Shown: one piece after another, positions 1 to 5,146 of the stretch | Numbering within the stretch: the first letter of the stretch is position 1 | How the letters are laid out: each line of letters begins with the position of its first letter | From: Synechococcus sp. HW_metabat.54 | GTDB lineage: Bacteria > Cyanobacteriota > Cyanobacteriia > PCC-6307 > Cyanobiaceae | Direction: 5' to 3' | DNA: 5,146 bases | Assembly (NCBI GenBank): GCA_018623675.1 | Contig: JAAZVJ010000087.1 | Location: forward strand, 1 to 5,146 | Program-made: the position numbers and the translations under genes | Notes under the pieces: model-generated | What the model saw: the letters and a program-made list of their open reading frames with translations, nothing else | Databases searched by the model: none | Told to the model about the DNA's origin: nothing

Positions 1-305
1 CCGGAGAAGTTGGAGAAGCGGGCTCCATGGAAGAAGGCACCGCTCAGCCAGATGAAGATCACGGCCAGATGGCCGAAGTGAGCACTAAAGATCTTCCGAG
101 AGACCTCCTCAAGGTCACTCGTGTGGCTGTCGAAATCGTGAGCGTTGGCGTGGAGGTTCCAAACCCAGGTGGTGGTTTTGGGACCTTTCGCGAGAGCTCG
201 GTCGAAATGCCCGGGCTTACCGAACAGTTCAAAGGTCGCTGGATTGTCGACCTTTTCGACCTGGCTCTTCGCGGTGCTCCCACGCTCTGGTGGGCTGATG
301 GTCAT
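1..305 (-). CDS. psaA: Photosystem I P700 apoprotein A1 (PsaA), N-terminal part, cut by the window edge
   Basis: PsaA pairs with PsaB to form the thylakoid photosystem I core, which binds P700, antenna chlorophylls and the electron-transfer chain. Translating the minus strand from the ATG at 305-303 gives 101 residues, starting [10 protein letters not shown] and ending ARFSNFS. The stretches [20 protein letters not shown] (about 23-42), [18 protein letters not shown] (about 44-61) and the first membrane helix with its histidines, [20 protein letters not shown] (about 76-95), match the PsaA N-terminus I know from marine cyanobacteria. The full protein is normally about 750-770 residues, so roughly the first eighth is present. 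The start is firm: it matches the family N-terminus and has a GAGGAA ribosome binding site 7 bases upstream. The gene is divergent from the secreted-protein gene at 723. psaB normally follows downstream, outside this window. There is no frameshift in the visible part. Confidence 0.97.
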   Translation of the reverse strand, partial: MTISPPERGSTAKSQVEKVDNPATFELFGKPGHFDRALAKGPKTTTWVWNLHANAHDFDSHTSDLEEVSRKIFSAHFGHLAVIFIWLSGAFFHGARFSNFS

Positions 306-312
306 CGAGTCG

Positions 313-318
313 TTCCTC
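313..318 (-). promoter_or_regulatory. Ribosome binding site of psaA
   Basis: The minus strand reads GAGGAA, then 7 bases, then the psaA ATG. This is a good Shine-Dalgarno match at normal spacing and supports the chosen start. It overlaps an 8-bp palindrome, CCTCGAGG, at 315-322, so local pairing could affect its access. Confidence 0.75.
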
Positions 319-333
319 GAGGGACGGGATCGA

Positions 334-352
334 GGTGGAGGGCCACCCCTCC
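334..352 (-). other. Two mutually exclusive hairpins in the psaA leader
   Basis: Two stems share bases here. GGTGG (334-338) can pair with CCACC (343-347) around a 4-base loop. Alternatively GGAGG (337-341) can pair with CCTCC (348-352) around a 6-base loop. They cannot form together. They lie about 15-20 bases upstream of the psaA ribosome binding site on the transcript. The complementarity is seen directly; any regulatory role is inference. Confidence 0.35.
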
Positions 353-458
353 GACAAACCGGAGTTCATCGGGGCCCCGAGCGCAGATCCGCAAAGCGTC
401 ACCACGCCCGGGCGCCAGTGGCAATCAGAAGCCGAAACCCCTGACTATCACTGGAGCT

Positions 459-494
459 TTAGGGCCCCAAAGAGGGGACCGCTGGCGGAAGCAT
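459..494 (-). other. Possible 11-codon proline-rich upstream ORF in the psaA leader
   Basis: On the minus strand an ATG at 494-492 opens a frame of 11 codons (MLPPAVPSLGP) closed by TAA at 461-459, about 150 bases upstream of psaA. Four of the 11 residues are proline, including one Pro-Pro pair. An imperfect GC hairpin (462-480) covers its end. No Shine-Dalgarno sequence precedes it, and an ORF this short arises easily by chance, so it is a candidate only. Confidence 0.15.
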
Positions 495-551
495 AGAGGC
501 GCAAGACGGCCCTAAGCCCCTGGGAGTTACAAAGGTTCAATCCGTCGGCGG

Positions 552-567
552 CCCTGTCAGGACAGGG
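552..567. repeat. Perfect 16-bp palindrome in the psaA upstream region
   Basis: CCCTGTCAGGACAGGG is formed by 7-base arms CCCTGTC and GACAGGG around AG. It lies about 250 bases upstream of the psaA ATG, between the AT-rich island and the gene. As RNA it could form a 6-bp stem with a CAGG loop. As DNA it could be the site of a dimeric regulator. No T-run follows on either strand, so it is not a typical intrinsic terminator. Confidence 0.45.
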
Positions 568-604
568 GGTCTGCCAGAGGGTCGCTAACAAAACGCTCTC
601 GGCA

Positions 605-660
605 ATTTCGCCTAGTTAATAATAAATAAACAGCATATTTTTGATCTTCGTTAACACAAA
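605..660 (-). promoter_or_regulatory. psaA: AT-rich island, probable psaA promoter zone (perhaps bidirectional)
   Basis: This is the only AT-rich stretch in the intergenic region. On the minus strand TTGTGT (659-654) and TATGCT (637-632) stand 16 bases apart, a plausible sigma-70-type pair directing transcription to psaA. A second -10-like TATTAT lies at 624-619. On the plus strand TATTTT at 636-641 could be a -10 for the gene at 723, but I see no good -35 for it. Cyanobacterial psaA genes often have more than one promoter and a long leader. Assignment by eye only. Confidence 0.4.
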
Positions 661-722
661 CTCGCCTGTCGCTTGGCCGGGTTGATGGGGCGCTCAGAAT
701 GGCTTGAACTGCTGCCGCCTCC

Positions 723-2081
723 ATGGGCCCGCTGGCGAGTCGCCGTGCTGTCTCCATCCTGATCAGCCTGATGATCGTTGTTGGAGGCATCTGCCCTGCC
801 TCCGCTCTCAGCCTTCCAGGCCTTTCGCGGGGCAACCCAACGTCCTCGCTGCGAGGAACAGGATCGGGCACTGCCATTGCACCGACGAGTCCGAGCGGGA
901 AGCTTCAAGAGGTGACAGCACCAGGAGCCGTTCAGCAACTCACGAACCACCTGGCGGGTCATCGTCCACGCCTCACTCTCAAAAGCCCAGGCGATGGAGC
1001 AATCCTCAATGGCAACGATTGGAGCTTGCAGCTTGAAGTTGAGGATTGGCCCTTGGCCAGTGATCCCCAGCTGGGGATCGGCCCGCACGTCGCTGTGCAG
1101 ATCGATGACCAACCACCTTTGAGGTTCAGCGAGGGCGTTGAAGGCCCCGGCAACGGATCAACGGTGACCGCCACCTTGCCGGCCCTGAGCCCTGGCAGTC
1201 ACAGACTCAGCGCCTATGCGGCCTATCCCTGGGGAGAGGCGGCGAAAGGCCCTGGGGCAAGCCTGCATTGGCGACTCCATCAATATCAAGCTCTGAAAGG
1301 AACCCAGCCGGAGAACGATGCTCCCTGGCTTGTGATGGTGAGCCCCAGCGAACTGGGGGCGAATGAACCGCTACTGCTCGATTGGCTTGTGTGGAATGCG
1401 CCTCTGCAAAACCTGCGGGATGGCGACGGACGCTGGCGCCTTCGCCTCACCGTGAATGGAGACAGCTTCCTCGTGGATCGCCAAGAGGCGATCTGGCTAC
1501 GTCAGAGCAACAACAGTTCCAGCCCAGCCACCGTGCAGATGGAGCTCCTCGACGGCCTTGGAGACCCGATCACACCTAGCTTCAACAATCAGCTCAGGCC
1601 CACTCCTCCCCGTGCAAAAAGTCGTGCCATCTGGCTTCAGTCGAAACTGAGCGAGCCTGAATTAGCCCGGTTGCTGGGAGAAAGCCAACCGGAGGTGACT
1701 AGAGAAACCTCCCCATCACCCGAAACGCAACCTGAAGGGTCAACCGCCCTGGAGCAGACCTCCACACGCAAGCAAACCAGTGAGAGTCAGCTCCCACCAG
1801 GCGCCAGCTCCCAACAATCAGCTGAGGTCGCCAAGCCACTGGAGGTGCAGATTCCTTCTGAAAACGAGACATCAACCACGGCACCCCCACCGTCCGAGGC
1901 GTCTCGCCCCATGAGCGCGACGCCGGAAACAACCGCCCCGCCCCTTCCATCGATTACTGAGAAGCCCAAGCCTGCAAAGCCCGCACCGAAGCCAACGTCG
2001 AGCGAAACCCGCCTGGCCCCGACCAGCAGCCTGGGAGGATCAGCGCGGGAGCTGTTGAAACCTGACGGCACCCAGCGCTGA
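723..2081 (+). CDS. Secreted protein of unknown function with a Pro/Ser/Thr/Glu-rich C-terminal tail
   Basis: The product is 452 residues. I recognise it only as the sort of exported hypothetical protein found in marine Synechococcus. The N-terminus is a signal peptide: RR at 7-8, hydrophobic core about 9-23, and a probable signal peptidase I site after ASA at 26-28. Cys24 lacks a good lipobox. Two beta-rich segments follow, about 83-185 and 201-292. Each starts with a Ser-Pro turn and contains W/L-rich strands (EVEDWPLA; DWLVWNAPLQNLRDGDGRW; VNGDSFLVD), so they may be duplicated immunoglobulin-like domains. From about 325 to 440 the chain is low-complexity, ending in a KPKPAKPAPKP run, then a short tail with ARELLKPDG. 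An in-frame TGA at 705-707 makes the ATG at 723 the earliest start. There is no clear Shine-Dalgarno sequence. It likely acts in the periplasm or envelope. It is probably co-transcribed with the corrinoid gene behind it, but nothing in the protein points to corrinoid chemistry. Confidence 0.85.
   Translation: MGPLASRRAVSILISLMIVVGGICPASALSLPGLSRGNPTSSLRGTGSGTAIAPTSPSGKLQEVTAPGAVQQLTNHLAGHRPRLTLKSPGDGAILNGNDWSLQLEVEDWPLASDPQLGIGPHVAVQIDDQPPLRFSEGVEGPGNGSTVTATLPALSPGSHRLSAYAAYPWGEAAKGPGASLHWRLHQYQALKGTQPENDAPWLVMVSPSELGANEPLLLDWLVWNAPLQNLRDGDGRWRLRLTVNGDSFLVDRQEAIWLRQSNNSSSPATVQMELLDGLGDPITPSFNNQLRPTPPRAKSRAIWLQSKLSEPELARLLGESQPEVTRETSPSPETQPEGSTALEQTSTRKQTSESQLPPGASSQQSAEVAKPLEVQIPSENETSTTAPPPSEASRPMSATPETTAPPLPSITEKPKPAKPAPKPTSSETRLAPTSSLGGSARELLKPDGTQR
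1062..1079. repeat. Perfect 18-bp palindrome inside the secreted-protein gene
   Basis: GATCCCCAGCTGGGGATC is identical to its own reverse complement. It lies in the first beta-rich domain, encoding part of SDPQLGIGP. Flanking bases do not extend it. It may be a coincidence of codon use, a strong RNA stem or a protein site; the sequence cannot decide. Confidence 0.5.
1476..1493. repeat. Inverted repeat with 7-bp arms and 4-base loop inside the secreted-protein gene
   Basis: GATCGCC and GGCGATC flank AAGA. Two G-U pairs could extend the stem in RNA. It encodes part of VDRQEAIW in the second domain. Both arms contain GATCGC-like words, which are common in cyanobacterial coding DNA, so chance is a fair explanation. 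Confidence 0.35.
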
Positions 2082-2098
2082 GATTCGAGCTTGCTGCC

Positions 2099-3976
2099 CT
2101 GAACGCCACCACTCCCTCCTCCGAAGCGTCCCTCCCTGCTGAAGCATCGGAGCCCAGAGCCCGTTTAGGGCTGGGGCTATCCGCCAGCGCCCTGCCTCTT
2201 CTGCAACGTCTTCAACAGGCCGGCCAACTCGAATGCATTGCGCTCGCCGAGGGAGCCGCTGCCGCGTTGGCCTCCTGCCCGAACGACGTCCTGCGAGGCA
2301 AGCCCTCAACCCTGCTGCAACACCATTGGCAGGACACAGTGCTGGTGGTGGGAGCCATCGGAGCAGTCACGCGACTGATTGCCCCTCTGATCAGCAACAA
2401 AGACCACGATCCCGCCGTTCTGGTGCTGGACGCTGAAGCCCGCCTGGTGGTGCCCTTGCTTGGGGGGCACCGTGCTGGGGGCGAGGCCATCGCCAGGGAG
2501 CTGGCCGCACTCCTGGGTGGTCAGGCCGTGCTCACAGGGGACTGCGCCACACAGGAGCGGATCGCTTGGGACCATTTCGGCCATGCCTGGGGGTGGATTC
2601 CCAGTGGTGAGGCGAGCGATTGGAAAGCCCTGATGGTGGCCCAAGCGCAAGGCCAAGAGCTGACTGTTCTCCAAACCACCGGATCTGAGCACTGGCAACA
2701 AGCGCCAGGGGCCCAGGCCAGCGTGAGCAGTCAACCGGAGGAGCAACAGCTCCTGATCACCGCTGAATGCCCATCCCCTGCCAGCCCAACGGCCTGCCGG
2801 TGGCACCCGCCCGTGCTTTGGATCGGGGTGGGCTGCGAGCGCAACACGAGCTTGAGCCTGATCAACCGAGCCATCACATCAGCACTCGCAAAATCTGGCC
2901 TTGCCCCTCAAGCGGTGGCTGGCTTGAGCACCATCGATCGCAAAGGAGACGAAGCCGCCCTGCTGGCGCTCGCAGACCAACAGCAATGGCCCCTGGATCT
3001 CCACAGCGCTGAAGAGCTGGCCACCATCGCCGTGCCCACACCCTCCGCTGTGGTGGAAGCCGAAATGGGCACTGCATCGGTCGCCGAGGCCGCCGCACTG
3101 CGTGCCGCAGGCCCAAATGGGAGCCTGATCCAAACCAAACGCATCCACAAAGCATCAACTCCCGGTGAGCAGGGAGCCGTCACTGTGGCGATCGCTCAAG
3201 CACCAGAACCTTTTGCCCCACAACGGGGCGAGCTGCATCTCATTGGTAGCGGCCCCGGGGATCTCGCTCTGCTCACCCCCGATGCCCGTCGCAGCTTGAG
3301 CCGCTGCTCCGCCTGGGTGGGCTATGGCCTCTACCTCGACCTGCTGGAACCTCTGCGCCGCCCCGACCAAGTGCGCCTGGATGGCCAGCTCACTCGCGAG
3401 AGAGACCGATGTCTTCAAGCGCTTGAACTCGCCCGTCAAGGAGCACGCGTGGCACTTGTGTCGTCGGGCGACAGCGGCATCTATGGCATGGCCGGATTAG
3501 CCCTTGAACTGTGGCTCTCACTGCCGGAAACGGCACGTCCTCGGTTTGAGGTGCATCCCGGGATCTCGGCCCTTCAGCTGGCAGCAGCACGCGCAGGAGC
3601 ACCTCTGATGCACGACTTCTGCACCATCAGCCTTAGTGACCGGCTCACGCCTTGGGAGGTGATTGAAAAACGCCTAGAAGCAGCAGCCACTGGTGATTTC
3701 GTTGTGGCGCTCTACAACCCCCGTTCCAAAGGTCGCGACTGGCAATTGGACAAGGCCCGGCAGATTTTGCTCACTGGCAGACCTGCCTCCACACCGGTGG
3801 TTGTCGCCAGACAACTGGGCCGCAGTGAGGAAGCCGTTGAGCTCCAGGAACTGGGCGCACTCCAGATCGAGAGCGTGGACATGCTCACGGTGCTCGTGAT
3901 CGGAAACAGCAGCAGCCGCTCTGCTGGAGGAAAGCTGGTCACTCCCCGGGGCTACCCAGGCGCCGAACTCAGCTAG
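2099..3976 (+). CDS. cobJ: CbiG-CobJ/CbiH fusion: cobalt-precorrin-5A hydrolase and precorrin-3 C17-methyltransferase
   Basis: This bifunctional cytoplasmic enzyme belongs to corrin-ring synthesis. CbiG opens the ring-A lactone of cobalt-precorrin-5A and releases acetaldehyde. CbiH/CobJ uses S-adenosylmethionine to methylate C17 and contract the ring. Numbering from 2099: CbiG N-terminal domain about 20-150 (LGLGLSAS at 23-30, GAIGAVTRLIAP from 85, GGHRAGG at 122-128), middle linker to about 239, CbiG C-terminal domain about 240-366 (IGVGCERNTS, STIDRKGDEAAL), then the methyltransferase from 377 (LIGSGPGDLALLTPDA, GYGLYLDLL, SSGDSGIYGMAG from 455, HPGISALQLAAARAG, ALYNPRSKGR). The end is firm (TAG at 3974-3976). 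The start is not: the frame is open from 2066 but has no ATG or GTG, and the first TTG (2267) would delete the first conserved CbiG strand. I chose CTG at 2099; CTG at 2078, overlapping the upstream stop, is the alternative. The gene follows the secreted-protein gene closely, so co-transcription is likely. Confidence 0.93.
   Translation: MNATTPSSEASLPAEASEPRARLGLGLSASALPLLQRLQQAGQLECIALAEGAAAALASCPNDVLRGKPSTLLQHHWQDTVLVVGAIGAVTRLIAPLISNKDHDPAVLVLDAEARLVVPLLGGHRAGGEAIARELAALLGGQAVLTGDCATQERIAWDHFGHAWGWIPSGEASDWKALMVAQAQGQELTVLQTTGSEHWQQAPGAQASVSSQPEEQQLLITAECPSPASPTACRWHPPVLWIGVGCERNTSLSLINRAITSALAKSGLAPQAVAGLSTIDRKGDEAALLALADQQQWPLDLHSAEELATIAVPTPSAVVEAEMGTASVAEAAALRAAGPNGSLIQTKRIHKASTPGEQGAVTVAIAQAPEPFAPQRGELHLIGSGPGDLALLTPDARRSLSRCSAWVGYGLYLDLLEPLRRPDQVRLDGQLTRERDRCLQALELARQGARVALVSSGDSGIYGMAGLALELWLSLPETARPRFEVHPGISALQLAAARAGAPLMHDFCTISLSDRLTPWEVIEKRLEAAATGDFVVALYNPRSKGRDWQLDKARQILLTGRPASTPVVVARQLGRSEEAVELQELGALQIESVDMLTVLVIGNSSSRSAGGKLVTPRGYPGAELS
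3188..3195. repeat. HIP1 octamer GCGATCGC
   Basis: One exact copy of the cyanobacterial highly iterated palindrome GCGATCGC sits in the linker between the CbiG and methyltransferase parts. A single copy in about 5 kb is no enrichment, which fits marine picocyanobacteria, where HIP1 is not abundant. Confidence 0.4.
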
Positions 3977-3997
3977 ACCGACACACAGATCATGCAG

Positions 3998-4071
3998 TCG
4001 GGATGACAGGATTCGAACCTGCGGCCCCTTCGTCCCGAACGAAGTGCGCTACCAAGCTGCGCTACATCCCG
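3998..4071 (-). tRNA. tRNA-Pro, anticodon CGG
   Basis: The minus strand folds into a complete 74-base cloverleaf: acceptor CGGGATG/CATCCCG, D stem GCGC/GCGC, anticodon stem CTTCG/CGAAG with loop TTCGGGA, 5-base variable loop, T stem GCAGG/CCTGT (one G-U pair) with loop TTCGAAT, and discriminator A. The anticodon CGG (plus-strand positions 4035-4037) reads the proline codon CCG, which is used in neighbouring genes. The CCA end is not encoded. The gene is antisense to its neighbours: its 3' end is 21 bases from the corrinoid gene's stop, and its 5' end is 18 bases from the lipA ATG, so its promoter should lie within the start of lipA. Confidence 0.96.
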
Positions 4072-4089
4072 ATGACGGGACTTTAGAAG

Positions 4090-4968
4090 ATGACCTCCCT
4101 GCAGAAACCCGACTGGTTGCGCGTCAAAGCACCGCAGCGGGAACGCATCGGCGCAGTCGCCGACATGTTGGTCGACCTGAAGCTGAACACGGTCTGCCAG
4201 GAGGCCAGCTGCCCCAACATCGGCGAGTGTTTTGCAGGCGGCACAGCCACTTTTTTGATCATGGGCCCGGGCTGCACCAGAGCCTGTCCCTACTGCGACA
4301 TTGATTTCGACAAGAGCGTGCGCACACTCGACCCCACAGAACCCGAACGGCTGGGCGAAGCAGTGGCACGGCTTGGTCTCAAGCATGTTGTGATCACGTC
4401 GGTGAACCGCGACGACCTCGACGATGGCGGCGCCTCTCAGTTCGTGGCTTGCATCGAACAGGTGAAGCAACGCTCGCCGCTGACCACGATCGAACTCCTG
4501 ATCCCCGATTTCTGCGGCAACTGGGATGCCTTGGCCACCGTGATGGAAGCCGCTCCCCACGTGCTCAACCACAACATCGAGACGGTGCCGCGGCTTTATC
4601 GCAAGGCGCGTCCCCAGGGGGTCTACGAGCGGTCACTGGAGTTGCTCCAACGGGTTCGCGATGGCTGGCCCCGTGCTTACAGCAAATCAGGCCTCATGGT
4701 GGGGCTGGGCGAAAGCGACGACGAAGTGCTGGAGGTGCTCCATGACCTGCGTGAGCATCGCGTTGACATCGTCACCATCGGCCAATACCTCTCCCCTGGA
4801 CCGAAGCACCTGCCGGTGGATCGCTTCGTGACGCCCCAGCAGTTCGAAAGTTACCGCGAAACTGGGGAATCAGAACTGGGTTTTCTGCAAGTGGTCAGCA
4901 CGCCGCTGACCCGCAGCAGCTATCACGCTGGCGAAGTTCAGAGGCTGATGCTGGCACACCCGCGCTGA
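4090..4968 (+). CDS. lipA: Lipoyl synthase (LipA)
   Basis: LipA is a radical-SAM enzyme that inserts two sulfurs into protein-bound octanoyl groups, making the lipoyl cofactor of pyruvate dehydrogenase and the glycine cleavage H protein. The 292-residue product is of usual length. The auxiliary iron-sulfur cluster motif is [12 protein letters not shown] (Cys36, Cys41, Cys47). The radical-SAM motif is CTRACPYC (Cys62, Cys66, Cys69). Near the C-terminus RSSY (275-278) carries the serine that ligates the auxiliary cluster. Also typical are WLRVKAP (9-15), [33 protein letters not shown] and [13 protein letters not shown]. No key residue is missing. The ATG at 4090 is right for the family because the conserved N-terminal block begins only a few codons in. 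AGAAG directly before it is a poor ribosome binding site. Only 18 bases separate it from the divergent tRNA-Pro, so the promoter probably overlaps the tRNA gene or lies in the 3' end of the gene before it. Confidence 0.97.
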   Translation: MTSLQKPDWLRVKAPQRERIGAVADMLVDLKLNTVCQEASCPNIGECFAGGTATFLIMGPGCTRACPYCDIDFDKSVRTLDPTEPERLGEAVARLGLKHVVITSVNRDDLDDGGASQFVACIEQVKQRSPLTTIELLIPDFCGNWDALATVMEAAPHVLNHNIETVPRLYRKARPQGVYERSLELLQRVRDGWPRAYSKSGLMVGLGESDDEVLEVLHDLREHRVDIVTIGQYLSPGPKHLPVDRFVTPQQFESYRETGESELGFLQVVSTPLTRSSYHAGEVQRLMLAHPR

Positions 4969-4974
4969 CTCAGT

Positions 4975-5146
4975 TCAGAGAATGGATGAAGCCTGAAGGT
5001 CACCGCACACAGGCTTCCAGGCATGGAGGCTCCAATCCACAAGCCCCCTGGCAATCATTGGGTCTCGGCGAATGAACCGCTCAGCAGCTGAATAGGTTTC
5101 AGCCTCGAAGATCAACAGGCCACCCCCACCTGGTTTTTGCTGGTCG
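4975..5146 (-). CDS. YciI-like protein, C-terminal part, cut by the window edge
   Basis: The minus strand is open from the right edge to a TGA at 4977-4975, giving 56 residues that begin DQQKPGGGGL and end LQASSIL. The pattern GGGLLIFEAE, then an amphipathic helix (SAAERFIRRDP), then MIARGLVDWSLHAWKPV is what I recognise as the C-terminal half of the YciI family. These are small ferredoxin-like-fold proteins of about 90-100 residues, mostly of unknown function, with a conserved Asp-Pro that is present here (DPM). The N-terminal half is outside the window. The gene converges on lipA with 6 bases between the stop codons and no visible terminator, so both transcripts probably overrun into each other. 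Confidence 0.8.
   Translation of the reverse strand, partial: DQQKPGGGGLLIFEAETYSAAERFIRRDPMIARGLVDWSLHAWKPVCGDLQASSIL

Larger units (their letters stand above)
306..722. other. Divergent intergenic region between psaA and the secreted-protein gene
   Basis: This 417-base stretch holds no convincing protein gene. Its psaA-proximal part (306-600) is GC-rich and full of short inverted repeats: CCTCGAGG at 315-322, two competing stems at 334-352, GGGGCCCC at 371-378, CGCCCGGGCG at 405-414, a stem at 462-480 and a 16-bp palindrome at 552-567. The part at about 605-660 is clearly AT-rich and is the likely promoter zone. From there to the psaA start is about 300-330 bases, so a promoter in the island would give psaA a long, structured leader. 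The longer open frames crossing this region run antisense through psaA or through the neighbouring gene and resemble no family. Confidence 0.7.

Noticed and set aside
323..369. An out-of-frame minus-strand ATG at 369-367 whose frame runs across the psaA start
   Set aside because: It has no ribosome binding site and its product has no recognisable features. It is most likely chance in a GC-rich leader.
27..515. A 162-codon plus-strand open frame crossing the psaA start and leader
   Set aside because: It runs antisense through the unmistakable psaA coding sequence, its product resembles no family, and the latter part is arginine-rich GC-driven sequence.
723..800. The secreted protein as a lipoprotein with Cys24 at the lipidation site
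   Set aside because: The residues before the cysteine (VGGI) do not fit a lipobox, while ASA at 26-28 is a good signal peptidase I site.
557..1112. Minus-strand open frames of 106 and 153 codons overlapping the secreted-protein gene
   Set aside because: They are antisense to a gene with a convincing signal peptide and domain pattern, and their composition looks like translated complement rather than real protein.
2066..2100. A cobalamin riboswitch controlling the corrinoid gene
   Set aside because: The gap from the upstream gene is at most 17 bases, and I see no B12-box-like sequence before 723.
2050..2110. Programmed frameshift joining the secreted protein to the CbiG frame
   Set aside because: No slippery heptamer is visible, the proteins are functionally unrelated, and one is exported while the other is a cytoplasmic enzyme. 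A separate start is simpler.
3998..4071. The tRNA as an attachment site for an integrated element
   Set aside because: Both flanks are core genes within about 20 bases, and there is no integrase and no repeat of the tRNA 3' end in the window.

Overview
This window looks like ordinary core chromosome of a marine picocyanobacterium, most likely a Synechococcus of fairly high GC. That reading rests on recalled protein families, not on a search. The first 101 residues of PsaA match the PsaA N-terminus of marine Synechococcus. The other genes are a CbiG-CobJ fusion of the cyanobacterial type, a bacterial lipoyl synthase and a tRNA-Pro.

Layout: positions 1-305 hold the 5' end of psaA on the minus strand, which runs off the left edge. 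Positions 306-722 are a 417-base divergent intergenic region. It contains the psaA ribosome binding site, several GC-rich hairpins and palindromes, and an AT-rich island near 610-660 that is the best place for the psaA promoter and possibly the promoter of the rightward gene. Positions 723-2081 (+) encode a secreted protein of unknown function: a signal peptide, two probable beta-rich domains that may be related, and a long Pro/Ser/Thr/Glu-rich tail. It is followed at once, probably in the same transcript, by a cobalamin (in picocyanobacteria pseudocobalamin) biosynthesis fusion carrying CbiG and CbiH/CobJ activities and ending at 3976. A tRNA-Pro(CGG) lies antisense at 3998-4071, between this gene and lipA (4090-4968, +). 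At the right edge the C-terminal 56 residues of a YciI-like protein (minus strand) converge on lipA with 6 bases between the stop codons.

The genes do not form a single pathway. PsaA is the photosystem I core, the fusion makes a corrinoid, LipA makes the lipoyl cofactor, and the secreted protein is unassigned. I see no mobile element, CRISPR array, defence system or sign of recent transfer.

The points most worth a second look are these. The conserved N-terminus of the CbiG part has no ATG, GTG or TTG start, which suggests CTG initiation. The secreted protein is uncharacterised. The psaA leader is structured, with a 16-bp palindrome and a tiny proline-rich ORF. The tRNA/lipA arrangement forces each promoter to lie in or beyond the other gene.
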